A stretch of DNA of 64,000 nucleotides from Rathayibacter agropyri (GCF_013249015.1 NZ_JABRPL010000002.1:186001-250000), one strand, 5' to 3'. Shown: positions 16,875-25,889, counted from the first letter of the stretch. The notes: generated by a model not told the origin, from the sequence alone. Numbers and translations are program-made.

Positions 16875-18179
16875 TCAGCGGCCGAGGCCGCGGTACTCCC
16901 AGCCGGCCGCACGCCACGCGGCGGGGTCGAGGCAATTGCGTCCATCGACGATGAATCGGTTGCCGACCCGCGCGCCGACGGCGACCGGATCGAGGTCGCG
17001 GAAGTGCTTCCATTCGGTCACGACCACGACTGCGTCTGCGCCCTCGAGCGCCTCGTCCACGTCGGTCGTATAGGCAATGTCGGGGTAGCGGCGCCGCGAG
17101 TTCTCGATTGCCTCGGGATCGGTCGCGACAACGATGGCGCCGAGCTCGTGGAAGCGGGCAGCGACGTCGAGGGACGGCGAATCGCGGATGTCATCCGACT
17201 CGGGCTTGAAGGCGAGGCCGAGAACGGCGATACGGCGGCCCTCGACCGAGCCGCCAAGTCCCTCCGCGACCAGGTCGACGACGCGCTGACGGCGGCGCAG
17301 ATTGATCTTGTCGACCTCCTTGAGGAACGCGACCGACTCGCCGACGCCCAGCTCATCGGCACGGGCTGAGAAGGCGCGAATGTCCTTCGGTAGGCACCCC
17401 CCACCGAAGCCGATGCCCGCGTTGAGGAAGCGGCGTCCGATGCGCACGTCGTAGCCGATGGCATCGGCGAGCTGCGTGACGTCCGCGCCGGTCACCTCGG
17501 CGATCTCAGCGATCGCATTAATGAACGAGATCTTGGTCGCGAGGAACGCATTGGCCGAGACCTTGACCAGCTCGGCGGTGGCGTAGTCGGTCACGACGAG
17601 GGGCGTGTCGGCGGCCAGCGCAGTCGCGTAAACCTCGTCGAGGGTCGCCTTCGCCCTCTGTCCGGCCTCGCCCTCCGGAACGCCGTACACGAGGCGGTCG
17701 GGGCTGATCGTGTCCTGGACGGCGAAGCCCTCGCGCAGGAACTCAGGGTTCCACGCGAGCGTTGCACCGGACGGGGCAATCCGCTCGGCGAGGCGCGTCG
17801 CGGTGCCGACCGGAACGGTCGACTTGCCGACAATAAGAGAGCCCGCTTGAAGGTAGGGAAGCAGTCCGTCGATCGCGGCGTCGACGTAGGTCATGTCGGC
17901 CGCGTTCTCACCGGGCTTCTGCGGGGTGCCGACGGCGATGAAGTGCACGGCGGCACCGACGGCATCCGCCGTGTCCGTCGAGAAGCGCAGGCGGCCTGAG
18001 GCGACGCCGGACGCCAGCAGTTCGGGCAGGCCGGGCTCGAAGAACGGAGCAATGCCGGCGGAGAGGGCATCGATCTTCTTTTGGTCCACGTCGATACCGA
18101 TGACGTCGTGGCCGAGTTCGGCCATCGCGGCAGCATGGACGGCACCGAGGTAGCCGCAGCCAATGACAGAAAGCTTCAC
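16875..18179 (-). CDS. ugd: UDP-glucose 6-dehydrogenase
   Basis: 434 residues. It oxidises UDP-glucose to UDP-glucuronate with NAD. The N-terminal Rossmann motif is GCGYLGAVHAAAMAELGHDV. The catalytic Cys lies in FGGGCLPKDIRAF near residue 258, and the Lys in the VKVSANAFLATKISFINAIAEI helix is present. The C-terminal domain with GLAFKPESDDIRDSPS completes the family. It is the last gene of the polysaccharide operon and supplies a uronic acid precursor. Confidence 0.96.
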   Translation of the reverse strand: MKLSVIGCGYLGAVHAAAMAELGHDVIGIDVDQKKIDALSAGIAPFFEPGLPELLASGVASGRLRFSTDTADAVGAAVHFIAVGTPQKPGENAADMTYVDAAIDGLLPYLQAGSLIVGKSTVPVGTATRLAERIAPSGATLAWNPEFLREGFAVQDTISPDRLVYGVPEGEAGQRAKATLDEVYATALAADTPLVVTDYATAELVKVSANAFLATKISFINAIAEIAEVTGADVTQLADAIGYDVRIGRRFLNAGIGFGGGCLPKDIRAFSARADELGVGESVAFLKEVDKINLRRRQRVVDLVAEGLGGSVEGRRIAVLGLAFKPESDDIRDSPSLDVAARFHELGAIVVATDPEAIENSRRRYPDIAYTTDVDEALEGADAVVVVTEWKHFRDLDPVAVGARVGNRFIVDGRNCLDPAAWRAAGWEYRGLGR

Positions 18180-18274
18180 AGGGGGTCTCCGAATCGTGGC
18201 AGGTTCGTGTCGCGGTCGCGACGGTGAGGAGGAGCAGGCGATGCGGCGACCGGCCGACGCGCATCACCGCGCGA

Positions 18275-18949
18275 CTATCGCCGCGCCAATGCTCTCAGAT
18301 CACGGGAGACGTCGGCGACCGCGGCGGCGATCTGCGCGGCGACGCGCTCGTGCGTGGCCTCGCTGCGGCCGATCGGATCATCGACGTCATCACCGGTCTC
18401 GCTCCGTGGTGCCCGGCCGCGATGAGCGGCAGCGAGACGCACCGCGGCACGCAGCCGCGCTGCCGGATCCTCGAGAGTCGGAAGCGGCACTTCGCGGAGA
18501 ACGAATGGCAGGACCCGGGCGAACTCGAGCAGCGTGAAGCCGCGGAGCAGCAACGACGGGAAACGACGCGATGCATCGATCAGGTGATCGCGCGTCATCG
18601 TGAGCATCAGGTCGGCCTCGCCGACGAGAGCGTCACTCAGCACGGCGCTCGAGTGGGTCGATGGATCACCACCGTGCTGCGCTGAGAACCGCGCCGAGAC
18701 CGGATCCATCGGGTAGCCGTCGCGAGTCGCCACTCCGGCGCTCGTGAAGGCGAACAGGGGTGTACCCGCGGCAGATGTCACATCGGCGAGCGAGGCACGC
18801 AGGAGCTGCTCTGCCATCGGCGATCGGCAAATGTTCCCGGTGCACACCGACAGCACAGTGAACACCGGCGCGACGGAGCCGGCCGCTGATTCATCCGGCC
18901 GCCAACCTCGACGGGCGCGCCGGGACGGATCGTCTCCCGGAAAGGTCAT
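18275..18949 (-). CDS. Low-molecular-weight protein tyrosine phosphatase (Wzb-type)
   Basis: 224 residues, longer than the usual ~150. The catalytic loop CTGNICRS (Cys36, Arg42) follows the LSV strand as in LMW-PTPs, and the region around LMLTMTRDHLIDA is the family's middle helix. The C-terminal ~60 residues (after the VLPF region) are an Arg-rich extension. The start is ATG 18949, 10 bp after the stop of the tyrosine kinase gene; the frame is open further upstream only antisense to that gene. Together with the kinase it would control polymer length or export through Tyr phosphorylation. Confidence 0.88.
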   Translation of the reverse strand: MTFPGDDPSRRARRGWRPDESAAGSVAPVFTVLSVCTGNICRSPMAEQLLRASLADVTSAAGTPLFAFTSAGVATRDGYPMDPVSARFSAQHGGDPSTHSSAVLSDALVGEADLMLTMTRDHLIDASRRFPSLLLRGFTLLEFARVLPFVLREVPLPTLEDPAARLRAAVRLAAAHRGRAPRSETGDDVDDPIGRSEATHERVAAQIAAAVADVSRDLRALARR

Positions 18950-18959
18950 CGTGTGCTGC

Positions 18960-20417
18960 TCACACGGACGTCGGGGCGGGCTCGGCGGTCGCGTCCGGGC
19001 GGGCGCCCGAGCGAGTGGAGCCGTAGTAGCTGGTGTAGTAGTACCCGTAGCCGCGGCCGACCTGCCCGCGCGGCGGGACGCGGTTGAGGATGACACCGAG
19101 CGTGTGGCCGCTCACACGCTCAAGGTTCTGGATTGCCTTGCCTAGTTCGTCGGTCGTGGTTTTACCCGCCGAAATGACGACGAGCGCGCCGTCGGTTCGC
19201 GCTGTCAGGATCGCGCCGTCAGTGACGGGCAGCAACGGCGGCGCGTCCACGATGACGATCGCTTCCCTGGCGATCTCGTGAAGCAGAATGTCCATCCCGT
19301 TGGACCCGAGGAGTTCGGACGGGTTGGGCGGGAGGGATCCTGCGCCAAGGATCCAGAGGTTGCCAGACGGACCCCAGGGCTGGAGCACGTCCTGGAGCTC
19401 GGCCTTGCCGATCAACAGGTCTGTGAGGCCAACGCCGGGGACGAGGCCGAACGACTTGGCTACCGTGGGCTTTCGCAGATCGCCATCGACGACGACGGTG
19501 CGCTGTCCGGATGCGGCGAGTGTCACTGCGAGGTTGGCCGTCACGGTCGATTTGCCATCGGAGGGCAGCGGGCTCGTCACGACGATGATCCGCGGCGGGC
19601 TGTCGATATTCATGAACTGGAGGTTCGTTCGCAGCTCGCGGAGCGACTCTGCCAGCGCATGCTTGCCGTCGGCCGCTACGTAATCGGTCGTGTCGGCCTC
19701 GGGGACGATGCGGTTGGTCTCGCTCAGCCGCTTGTCGATGGGCAGGGTACCCACGACGGGGAGATCGAACAGTCGCTCGACCATCTCAGCGGTACGGATG
19801 CGCCGGTCGAGCGTGTTGCGGACGAACGCGTAGACGAGCCCGATGATGAGCCCTGCGAGCGCACCGATCGTGAGAAAAAGCCGGGTATTCGGGAATGCCG
19901 GCGAGGTGGGCAGTGCGGCCGTCTGAAGGACGGTAAGAGTGACGCTGTCGCCTACGCCCGTCTCCTGGTTGACCTGCTTTACCTTCGTTGCGATCGCGCC
20001 AACCCAGGCGTCCGCAAGCTTCTGCGCGCCCTCGGGCGTCGAGGCCGTGGCGCTGACCTTGAGGACGGGAGCGAGCGTGTCCGGCTCGACCTGGATGGCC
20101 GAACTCAGCGCAGCTGGCGAGATGCTGAGCCCGAGGTTGTCAATGACAATTTGAGCTACGTCGCGCGATGTGGCAATCGGCACGTAAGTGGCCAGGCTCG
20201 ACTTAGCGACACCCTGAGCGATCTGCTGCGTGTAGATCGCCTGGCTGGGATCGGAGCTACCTCCAGTGGCTACCGACACGAGACCCTGCGAGTCGGCGAC
20301 GAACTTCTTGGACTGCAGGGACGCCCAACCGAATGCGACGAGGGTACCGAGGAGGATCGCCGCGACGATCGGAAGCCAGTGGTCGCGAAGGAGCCGGACG
20401 ACGTCTCGTAGTTCCAC
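18960..20417 (-). CDS. Polysaccharide co-polymerase/tyrosine autokinase (Wzc/CapAB-type)
   Basis: 485 residues. The N-terminal Wzz domain has transmembrane helices at about 16-34 and 185-205. The cytoplasmic BY-kinase follows: Walker A SPLPSDGKST (near 280), Walker A' VVVDGDLRKP, Walker B IVIVDAPPLLPVTD, and a C-terminal Tyr cluster in YGYYYTSYYGS where autophosphorylation occurs. A GTG start at 20417 has AAGGA 11-12 nt upstream. It lies between the HprK/PqqD-like gene and the phosphatase. Confidence 0.93.
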   Translation of the reverse strand: MELRDVVRLLRDHWLPIVAAILLGTLVAFGWASLQSKKFVADSQGLVSVATGGSSDPSQAIYTQQIAQGVAKSSLATYVPIATSRDVAQIVIDNLGLSISPAALSSAIQVEPDTLAPVLKVSATASTPEGAQKLADAWVGAIATKVKQVNQETGVGDSVTLTVLQTAALPTSPAFPNTRLFLTIGALAGLIIGLVYAFVRNTLDRRIRTAEMVERLFDLPVVGTLPIDKRLSETNRIVPEADTTDYVAADGKHALAESLRELRTNLQFMNIDSPPRIIVVTSPLPSDGKSTVTANLAVTLAASGQRTVVVDGDLRKPTVAKSFGLVPGVGLTDLLIGKAELQDVLQPWGPSGNLWILGAGSLPPNPSELLGSNGMDILLHEIAREAIVIVDAPPLLPVTDGAILTARTDGALVVISAGKTTTDELGKAIQNLERVSGHTLGVILNRVPPRGQVGRGYGYYYTSYYGSTRSGARPDATAEPAPTSV

Positions 20418-20481
20418 TGAGTCAAGTTCCTTCGCTCTTCGAGATCACGCGGCGCAAACCGGCGACGGGTGCTGTCGAATT

Positions 20482-20504
20482 GTGGCACAGCGCCTCCGTG
20501 CCAC
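20482..20504 (-). terminator. Small hairpin between the HprK-like gene and the tyrosine kinase gene
   Basis: A 7-bp stem GTGGCAC/GTGCCAC with a 9-base loop, 15 bp after the HprK-like stop. On the minus strand it is followed by AATTCG. It may attenuate rather than stop transcription. Confidence 0.4.
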
Positions 20505-20518
20505 CAACGCCAGGCGCA

Positions 20519-21691
20519 TCATGCGTGCCACCCGTCGGGGGTAGGCGGATGCGGAAGTGTTCTCGCGACCACCCCGAGGTCCTCGAGTTCGCTGAGAGCC
20601 ACCTCGATCGCTTTCCTGGCGTCGATCCCTGCAGGCGGTTCCCCCACCTCGGCCAGCACCGCGGTGACCAAGTCGTCCAACCCCGGTCCCCGCTCGGCGA
20701 GACGCCAGATCACGGGGCCGATGCCCGACAAGCGCACAAGGGTGTCGACGCAGAAGAGCAGGAGCTGCCCGTCGGGGAGCAGGACCGCGTCGTCAGCGGG
20801 GGTCCGGAGAATGGCTCCGGGAGGCGCGTCACCGACTGCTTCGAGCGACACCGGGACCACCTCGTTCCACACTGGCGGGGCTACGGCGCCGAGTTTGGCG
20901 AACGTCTCCTCCACCAGTCGGACGACGCTCCCGGCCTCTGAGTAGATGAGGCGCCGGACCCCGCCGAGCGCGGTCAGAGTGCGAACGAGATCGGTGATCG
21001 GGCGGGGCCGCGCCGACAGGTAGGAGGTCTGGGGCACGAGGTCCTCGATCGCGTCGACCGGGTCGACGTGCTCGAGACGCGGCGCCTCCAAGCAGTCGCG
21101 GCGCTCAAGCAGGATCACCCCGGCGAGCGTGAGGTGCGCGTTGGGCACCGGTCGGAGACCGAGCGCGTCGGGCGCCAGCTGAGCCTTGGGAGCTGAGCCG
21201 GTGAGCGGCTTCACCGAGAGCGGCTTCGGATAGGCCAGCACGCGGCCCTCGGGAGTCACTGCCACGGTCTCGTCCGTGACGTAGCCAAAGCGGGCGCCGA
21301 GCGCGCGGGCAATCGTCGTCTTGCCGGTACCGGAGGCGGCGACGAACGCCAGCACGCGACCGGATTCGTCGGCGACCCCGCACGCGTGCAACATCAACAG
21401 CTCGTGTCGGCGCGCGCCGATCGCCTCCACTGTGAGGGTCGAGGTGAGCGTCTCCTCGAGTTGGGCGAGGGTGGTGGTCGAGACCTGCACCGTTTCGCCG
21501 TCCGTTGGAGAGGCGATCGCAGCGACCTCGGCGAGGACATCGCGAGCCGCGCTGTCGGACTCAGCCGCGCAGGACGACCAGCTGCTGGCGATCCTGGCTG
21601 CGTCGTCAGCGGTGACACCCTGGCCGAAGGTGACGCGAAACGGCGTCTCGAGTACCGACACCGACATGATTTTGGGCGCTGCCGCCCTCAC
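20519..21691 (-). CDS. HPr-kinase-like P-loop protein with PqqD-like C-terminus, in polysaccharide operon
   Basis: About 390 residues from the GTG at 21691; ATG 21667 is an alternative. The middle part has a P-loop AASGTGKTT near residue 125, preceded by a LLMLHACGVAD strand and followed by DETVAVTPEGRVLAYPKPLS. This is the arrangement of HprK-type kinases, which bind a nucleotide early and then a D-E-containing strand. The C-terminal ~90 residues read as a PqqD-like winged helix, with a GQLLLFCVDT..VRLSGIGPVIWRL core and DDLVTAVLAE...AIEVALSELEDLGVV. Known proteins of this composition occur in peptide-modification and some surface-polymer loci. The substrate is unknown. It starts 8 bp after the priming transferase, so the two are co-transcribed. 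Confidence 0.8.
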   Translation of the reverse strand: MRAAAPKIMSVSVLETPFRVTFGQGVTADDAARIASSWSSCAAESDSAARDVLAEVAAIASPTDGETVQVSTTTLAQLEETLTSTLTVEAIGARRHELLMLHACGVADESGRVLAFVAASGTGKTTIARALGARFGYVTDETVAVTPEGRVLAYPKPLSVKPLTGSAPKAQLAPDALGLRPVPNAHLTLAGVILLERRDCLEAPRLEHVDPVDAIEDLVPQTSYLSARPRPITDLVRTLTALGGVRRLIYSEAGSVVRLVEETFAKLGAVAPPVWNEVVPVSLEAVGDAPPGAILRTPADDAVLLPDGQLLLFCVDTLVRLSGIGPVIWRLAERGPGLDDLVTAVLAEVGEPPAGIDARKAIEVALSELEDLGVVARTLPHPPTPDGWHA

Positions 21692-21699
21692 GCCGGCGA

Positions 21700-23184
21700 T
21701 CAGTACGCCCCGTCCCGCGCGAGCACAGCGCGCGCCGTCTTGAAAAGAATGACAATATCGCCGGTCATCGACCAGTTCTCCACGTAGTAAAGGTCCAAGC
21801 GTACGGTGTCCTCCCAAGACAGGTTTGAGCGTCCGCTGACCTGCCAGAGCCCGGTGATGCCCGGCTTCATCAGGAAGCGGCGGTGCACGTGCTCCTCATA
21901 CTGCTCGACTTCGCGCGCCAACGGCGGGCGAGGGCCGATCAGCGACATGTCGCCGCGGAAGACGTTGAGGAATTGGGGTAACTCGTCGAGGCTAAAGCGG
22001 CGAAGGACCGCGCCGACGCGCGTGACCCGCGGGTCCCTTGCCATCTTGAACAGGATCGAGTTGCCCTCAGCCCGCTGCTGCGACTCCAGAGCAGCAAGAC
22101 GCGCCTCGGCATCGACGACCATCGAGCGGAACTTGAGCATTTCGAAGGTCGCACCGTTGAGCCCGATCCGCTCCTGCCGGAACAGGACGGGACCGTTGCT
22201 GGTCACCCTGACCAGAACCGCGACAGCCACGAGAACGGGCGCGCTGACGATGATGAGCATCGTCGAGGCGAGGATGTCGAACAGCCGCTTCGCGAAGCGC
22301 TGTCGACCGTCGAAACGCGGCGTCTCAACGTGGATCAGCGGAAGGCCGGCCACGGGGCGGGTGTGGATGCGCGGACCGCCGATATCGGTGAGGCTCGGAG
22401 CCACGACCAGGTGCTCACGCCCGGGCTCGAGGGTCCAGCTGAGCTCGCGGATGCGCTGTGGTGCGAGCTCGTCCGAGCTGGTCACCACGACGGTGTCCGC
22501 TTCGGTCGCGTCCATCACCCTGCGGACGCCGTCCACCCCGGTGAAGCCGTGGACCGCGAGGCCGGAGAGTTCTTCCTCGTCCTGCAACGCCTCCGCACCG
22601 CCGACCGAGGTCGAGATGGCGCCGACCAGTTTGTAGCCGGCCTCTGTGCCTCGACGCAGCTCGCGGGCCGTGTGTAGCACGCTCGCGCGGGAGCCCAGCA
22701 ACACGACCTGACTGGAGAAACGGCCGGAACGGCGCTGGCGGGTCAACCATGACCGCCAGAACAAGCGTCCTGCGCAAATCAGGATGATGCCGGCGGGGAA
22801 CGCCGTAATGATGTACCCGCGCGCCAGCAAGATCTGAAGGAGGTAGGCGATGATCGCCACGATCCCGAACAGCCAGATCGACGAGTCGACGACCCTGCGG
22901 TACTCGACGTAGCCCGTGCCAACGATGCGCCGGTCGCGGCTGTCGAAGACCTGTAGCGCGACCAGCCAGCCCAGCGAGAGCACGATCGAGACCCACGTGT
23001 AGCTAATCGCGATGTCTGCGGGGTTCGTGAAACCGACGCCGGAGTTGAGATCGAGGTCGAACCAATAGAGCTGAGTGCCGAACACGGAAACGACGATTGC
23101 TACCACGTCCGAGATCAGCAGACGTCGACGGTAGTCCTGCTCCCACGGCGGGCGGCGTCTCGGCGTGGTTCCCTGCGCCGTCAT
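21700..23184 (-). CDS. Undecaprenyl-phosphate sugar phosphotransferase (WbaP/WcaJ-type priming enzyme)
   Basis: 494 residues from ATG 23184, which has GGGAG 5 nt upstream; the frame reaches a GTG at 23244, a possible earlier start. The N-terminal half has four to five membrane helices and a CoA-binding-like domain (VVLLGSRASVLHTAREL). The C-terminal bacterial sugar transferase domain has a final helix (LFDILASTMLIIVSAPVL), then KFRSMVVDAEARL, FSLDELPQFLNVFRGDMSLIGPRPP and KPGITGLWQVSGRSNLSWED, all family signatures. It transfers a sugar-1-phosphate to undecaprenyl phosphate, the first step of exopolysaccharide assembly. Confidence 0.95.
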   Translation of the reverse strand: MTAQGTTPRRRPPWEQDYRRRLLISDVVAIVVSVFGTQLYWFDLDLNSGVGFTNPADIAISYTWVSIVLSLGWLVALQVFDSRDRRIVGTGYVEYRRVVDSSIWLFGIVAIIAYLLQILLARGYIITAFPAGIILICAGRLFWRSWLTRQRRSGRFSSQVVLLGSRASVLHTARELRRGTEAGYKLVGAISTSVGGAEALQDEEELSGLAVHGFTGVDGVRRVMDATEADTVVVTSSDELAPQRIRELSWTLEPGREHLVVAPSLTDIGGPRIHTRPVAGLPLIHVETPRFDGRQRFAKRLFDILASTMLIIVSAPVLVAVAVLVRVTSNGPVLFRQERIGLNGATFEMLKFRSMVVDAEARLAALESQQRAEGNSILFKMARDPRVTRVGAVLRRFSLDELPQFLNVFRGDMSLIGPRPPLAREVEQYEEHVHRRFLMKPGITGLWQVSGRSNLSWEDTVRLDLYYVENWSMTGDIVILFKTARAVLARDGAY

Positions 23185-23308
23185 CGATTCTCCCGACCTT
23201 TCCTGCTGCTCCGAAAGGCGGAGTTCCGTTTCCGGTGAAGTCACGTCGCCAGGCTACCCACTTCGTCGTTTCCAATGGGTATCGAGGTCCCAACGGATCT
23301 TCCTGCGG

Positions 23309-23917
23309 TCATCCGCGGAGCCGTCCGCGACTCTCCTGGAGGTAACACGCGCCACACAGAGACTCGTAAGTCACCGCCGCTCCGTCGATCGCGAGCTGAT
23401 CGCCATCGAAGACGAAGCGCCCGCCGATCACGCGCCCGTTGAAGATTGCTTTGCGCCCGCAACGACAGATGGTCTTCAACTCCTCGAGGCTGTGCGCGAT
23501 CTCGAGGAGTCGCCGACTGCCCGGGAAGGCCGCTGTGCGGAAGTCTGTGCGGATGCCGTAGGCGAGAACCGGGACGTTCTCGAGGATGGCGATTCGGAGC
23601 AGGTCATCGACGTGCGACTCCGGCAGGAACTGCGCCTCGTCGACGAGCAGAGCGCTGACGTCGCGCGCAGTCCTGGCGAGCACCTGAGCGCGAGCGGCGG
23701 CGAAGACAGCAACCGGATCGCCGCCGGGCTCGAACAGGATGTCCACGGCACGGGACACGCCGAGGCGCGAAACGATCAGATCGTCGCCCTTGGTGTCGAC
23801 CGCCGGCTTGGCGAGCAGCACCTGGTGACCGCGCTCCTCATAGTTGTGCGCGGCCTGGAGGAGAGACGTACTCTTCCCGCTGTTCATTGCGCCGTAACGG
23901 AAGTAGAGCTTCGCCAT
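23309..23917 (-). CDS. tdk: Thymidine kinase
   Basis: 202 residues. It salvages thymidine to dTMP. The type II thymidine kinase motifs are present: P-loop GAMNSGKST (residues 9-17), VDEAQFLPESHVDDL, GIRTDFRTAAFPGSR, and the zinc ligands CRCGRKA and CGAC. The start codon ATG 23917 follows GGAGACCTG. It lies between the polysaccharide operon and a LuxR-type gene. Confidence 0.95.
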   Translation of the reverse strand: MAKLYFRYGAMNSGKSTSLLQAAHNYEERGHQVLLAKPAVDTKGDDLIVSRLGVSRAVDILFEPGGDPVAVFAAARAQVLARTARDVSALLVDEAQFLPESHVDDLLRIAILENVPVLAYGIRTDFRTAAFPGSRRLLEIAHSLEELKTICRCGRKAIFNGRVIGGRFVFDGDQLAIDGAAVTYESLCGACYLQESRGRLRG

Positions 23918-23966
23918 CAGGTCTCCTTGGGGCGGGTGCGGCGGTGGCCCCGGTTCGAGGCAGCGA

Positions 23967-24671
23967 TCACTCGAGAAACCCGTCCTCGCCGGCGCGTCGG
24001 ATGAGGTCTATGCGCCGACTCGCAGATCGACCGACCTCTCTGTACTTTCGGCGCACTCGCCGCAGATAGGTCTTCGCGGTCTCGAACCGCACGTTCATCG
24101 ACGCCGCCACCTCGGGCGTGCTCGATCCCGACGCGTAGAGCCTCAGCGCCTCGAGTTCCCCGGCGCTCAGCCGTGGCCGCCGGATCCCGGCGACTCCCGA
24201 CGGAAGCGGCCGCCACTGAGCCGCCGAGACATCCGCCGAGCGCATCTCGAGGGCGGCCCGAGTCTCCTCCAGCAGGACGCGCGTCGGCCGGGACGCGCAG
24301 AAGTGGCGCACGGCGCCCGCCTGGAGAACCCGCTGCTGGATCGCACGGTCCTCGCTCGAGGAGAGGACGATGACCGCGGCACCCGCTGCGCGGCAGGTGC
24401 GGACGCGCGCCTCAAGAGAGATCGGCTCGTTGAGCTCGAGCTTCATGATGACAACCTGGGTGGGGAAGGCCTCGCTCGTGATGAGTTCCAGCCAGCTACT
24501 GGCGCTGACCGCGAGCTCGAAATCCGGGGCGTGTTCGTCGATCCAGCCGCCCCTCTCGGCGAGGATGCCCTTGTGAGCATCGAGGAGACCGAGCCGCACC
24601 CGCGACCTGATTGCATCGTCGGAACTCCGAGTCGAGGAGCCGCCAGACGGCGCTCCGGAGCGGGTGACCAT
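23967..24671 (-). CDS. LuxR/FixJ-type regulator with receiver-like N-terminus
   Basis: 234 residues from ATG 24671. The C-terminal ~65 residues form a LuxR HTH: RLSAGELEALRLYASGSSTPEVAASMNVRFETAKTYLRRVRRKY. The N-terminal region resembles a response-regulator receiver fold (VRLGLLDAHKGI ... VVIMKLEL ... AAVIVLSSS), but the usual phospho-acceptor Asp context and the conserved Lys are not clear, so it may be an atypical, unphosphorylated receiver. TAGGAT ends 7 nt before the ATG, suggesting a leaderless mRNA. The open frame upstream is antisense to the next gene and is not used. Targets are unknown. Confidence 0.8.
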   Translation of the reverse strand: MVTRSGAPSGGSSTRSSDDAIRSRVRLGLLDAHKGILAERGGWIDEHAPDFELAVSASSWLELITSEAFPTQVVIMKLELNEPISLEARVRTCRAAGAAVIVLSSSEDRAIQQRVLQAGAVRHFCASRPTRVLLEETRAALEMRSADVSAAQWRPLPSGVAGIRRPRLSAGELEALRLYASGSSTPEVAASMNVRFETAKTYLRRVRRKYREVGRSASRRIDLIRRAGEDGFLE

Positions 24672-24708
24672 GCGGACGATCCTAGCCGCGGCACGATGGA
24701 TGGCCGGC

Positions 24709-25836
24709 TCAAAACAGCGTCGGCCGGCCGACACCGGGCAGGATCGCGGCGCGCTCGGGGCCAAGCTCGCCCACGAGCAGGCCGTCGCGCTGAAGGGTGC
24801 GCCGCTGGCCGCCGAGCGTACGCAAGGTGCCCAGCGAGCCGAGTGCGGAGGAGCGGACTGAGCCGGTGGCCGGGTCCTCCTCGCCGCGCTCAAGCCGATG
24901 ATCGCGCAGAAGAGGTCGGATGCGCGCGGACAGCCAGCGGCGGTACTCCAGTGGCGCGTAGGCGGCGCGGCCGGGGTAGAGCGAACGGTAGCGGTCGAGC
25001 AACTCCGGGTGCTCCTGCGAGAGCCAGTGCAGGAACCACTCCTTCACTCCGGGCTTGAGGTACAGGGTCGAATACATGATGGTGCTCGCGCCGGCCTCGC
25101 GGCAGGCGCGCAGCGACGCGTCGAGATGCGCCCGGGTATCGGTGAGGAACGGCAGGATCGGCATCAGAAACACCGAGCAGTCGAACCCCGCCTCGCGCGC
25201 CGCGGTGACCGTCGCCAGGCGAGCCGCCGCGCTCGGCGCTCCCGGCTCGACGGAGCGCTGCAACTCCTCGTCGTACACCGCGATCGAGACTCCGAGATCG
25301 ACCGGGACGTGCTCCGCCGCTTCGCGCAGCAGCGGCAGGTCGCGCCGCAGCAGCGATCCCTTGGTAAGGATCGAGATCGGCGTGCCTGAGGCGGCCAACG
25401 CGGCGATGATGCCCGGCATCAGCCGGTAGCGGCCCTCGGCCCGCTGATACGGGTCGGTGTTCGTGCCGAGGGCGACGGGATGCCGCTCCCAGCTCGGGCG
25501 GGCCAACTCGCGGGTGAGGACCTCTGCGACGTTGACCTTCACGACGATCTGCGAGTCGAAATCGCGACCGCCGTCGAACTCGAGGTACTCGTGGGTGGGC
25601 CGGGCGAAGCAGTAGGTGCAGGCGTGGGTGCAGCCGCGCATCGGGTTGATGCTCCAGCCGAAGGGCATCTGTGACGACGTGTGCACCTTGTTGAGCGCTG
25701 ACTTCGCCAGCACTTCATAGAAGGTGACGCCATCGAACTCCGGGGTGCGCACCGTCCGGACGAGATCGGTGAGCTTGACGAGCCCGGGCAGCGCAGCCTC
25801 ATCCGCCGCACCAATCGACTGTCCGTTCCATCTCAT
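24709..25836 (-). CDS. Radical SAM protein, Rv2578c/SplB-like
   Basis: 375 residues. The radical SAM motif GCTHACTYCFAR gives cluster ligands Cys69, Cys73 and Cys76. The rest follows the Rv2578c family: NPMRGC, the GTNTDPYQRAEGRYRLMPGI stretch, the ILTKGSLLRRDLPLL strand and the RRWLSARIRPLLRDHRL end. Related to spore-photoproduct-lyase-like proteins, it probably acts in DNA damage tolerance, but the substrate is unproven. A LexA-type box lies ~10 bp before the ATG. The frame stays open far upstream, but the box and homology fix the start at 25836. Confidence 0.9.
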   Translation of the reverse strand: MRWNGQSIGAADEAALPGLVKLTDLVRTVRTPEFDGVTFYEVLAKSALNKVHTSSQMPFGWSINPMRGCTHACTYCFARPTHEYLEFDGGRDFDSQIVVKVNVAEVLTRELARPSWERHPVALGTNTDPYQRAEGRYRLMPGIIAALAASGTPISILTKGSLLRRDLPLLREAAEHVPVDLGVSIAVYDEELQRSVEPGAPSAAARLATVTAAREAGFDCSVFLMPILPFLTDTRAHLDASLRACREAGASTIMYSTLYLKPGVKEWFLHWLSQEHPELLDRYRSLYPGRAAYAPLEYRRWLSARIRPLLRDHRLERGEEDPATGSVRSSALGSLGTLRTLGGQRRTLQRDGLLVGELGPERAAILPGVGRPTLF

Positions 25837-25846
25837 GCAGCTATTA

Positions 25847-25858
25847 GAACATATGTTC
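25847..25858. promoter_or_regulatory. LexA (SOS) box
   Basis: GAACATATGTTC is a perfect palindrome, in the extended context CGAACATATGTTCT on the minus strand. It matches the actinobacterial and Bacillus-type LexA consensus CGAAC-N4-GTTCG at all but the last base. It lies 11 bp upstream of the radical SAM start. Confidence 0.75.
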
Positions 25859-25889
25859 GAACAGCTGGCGGATCGGGACGCTGCTCGAG

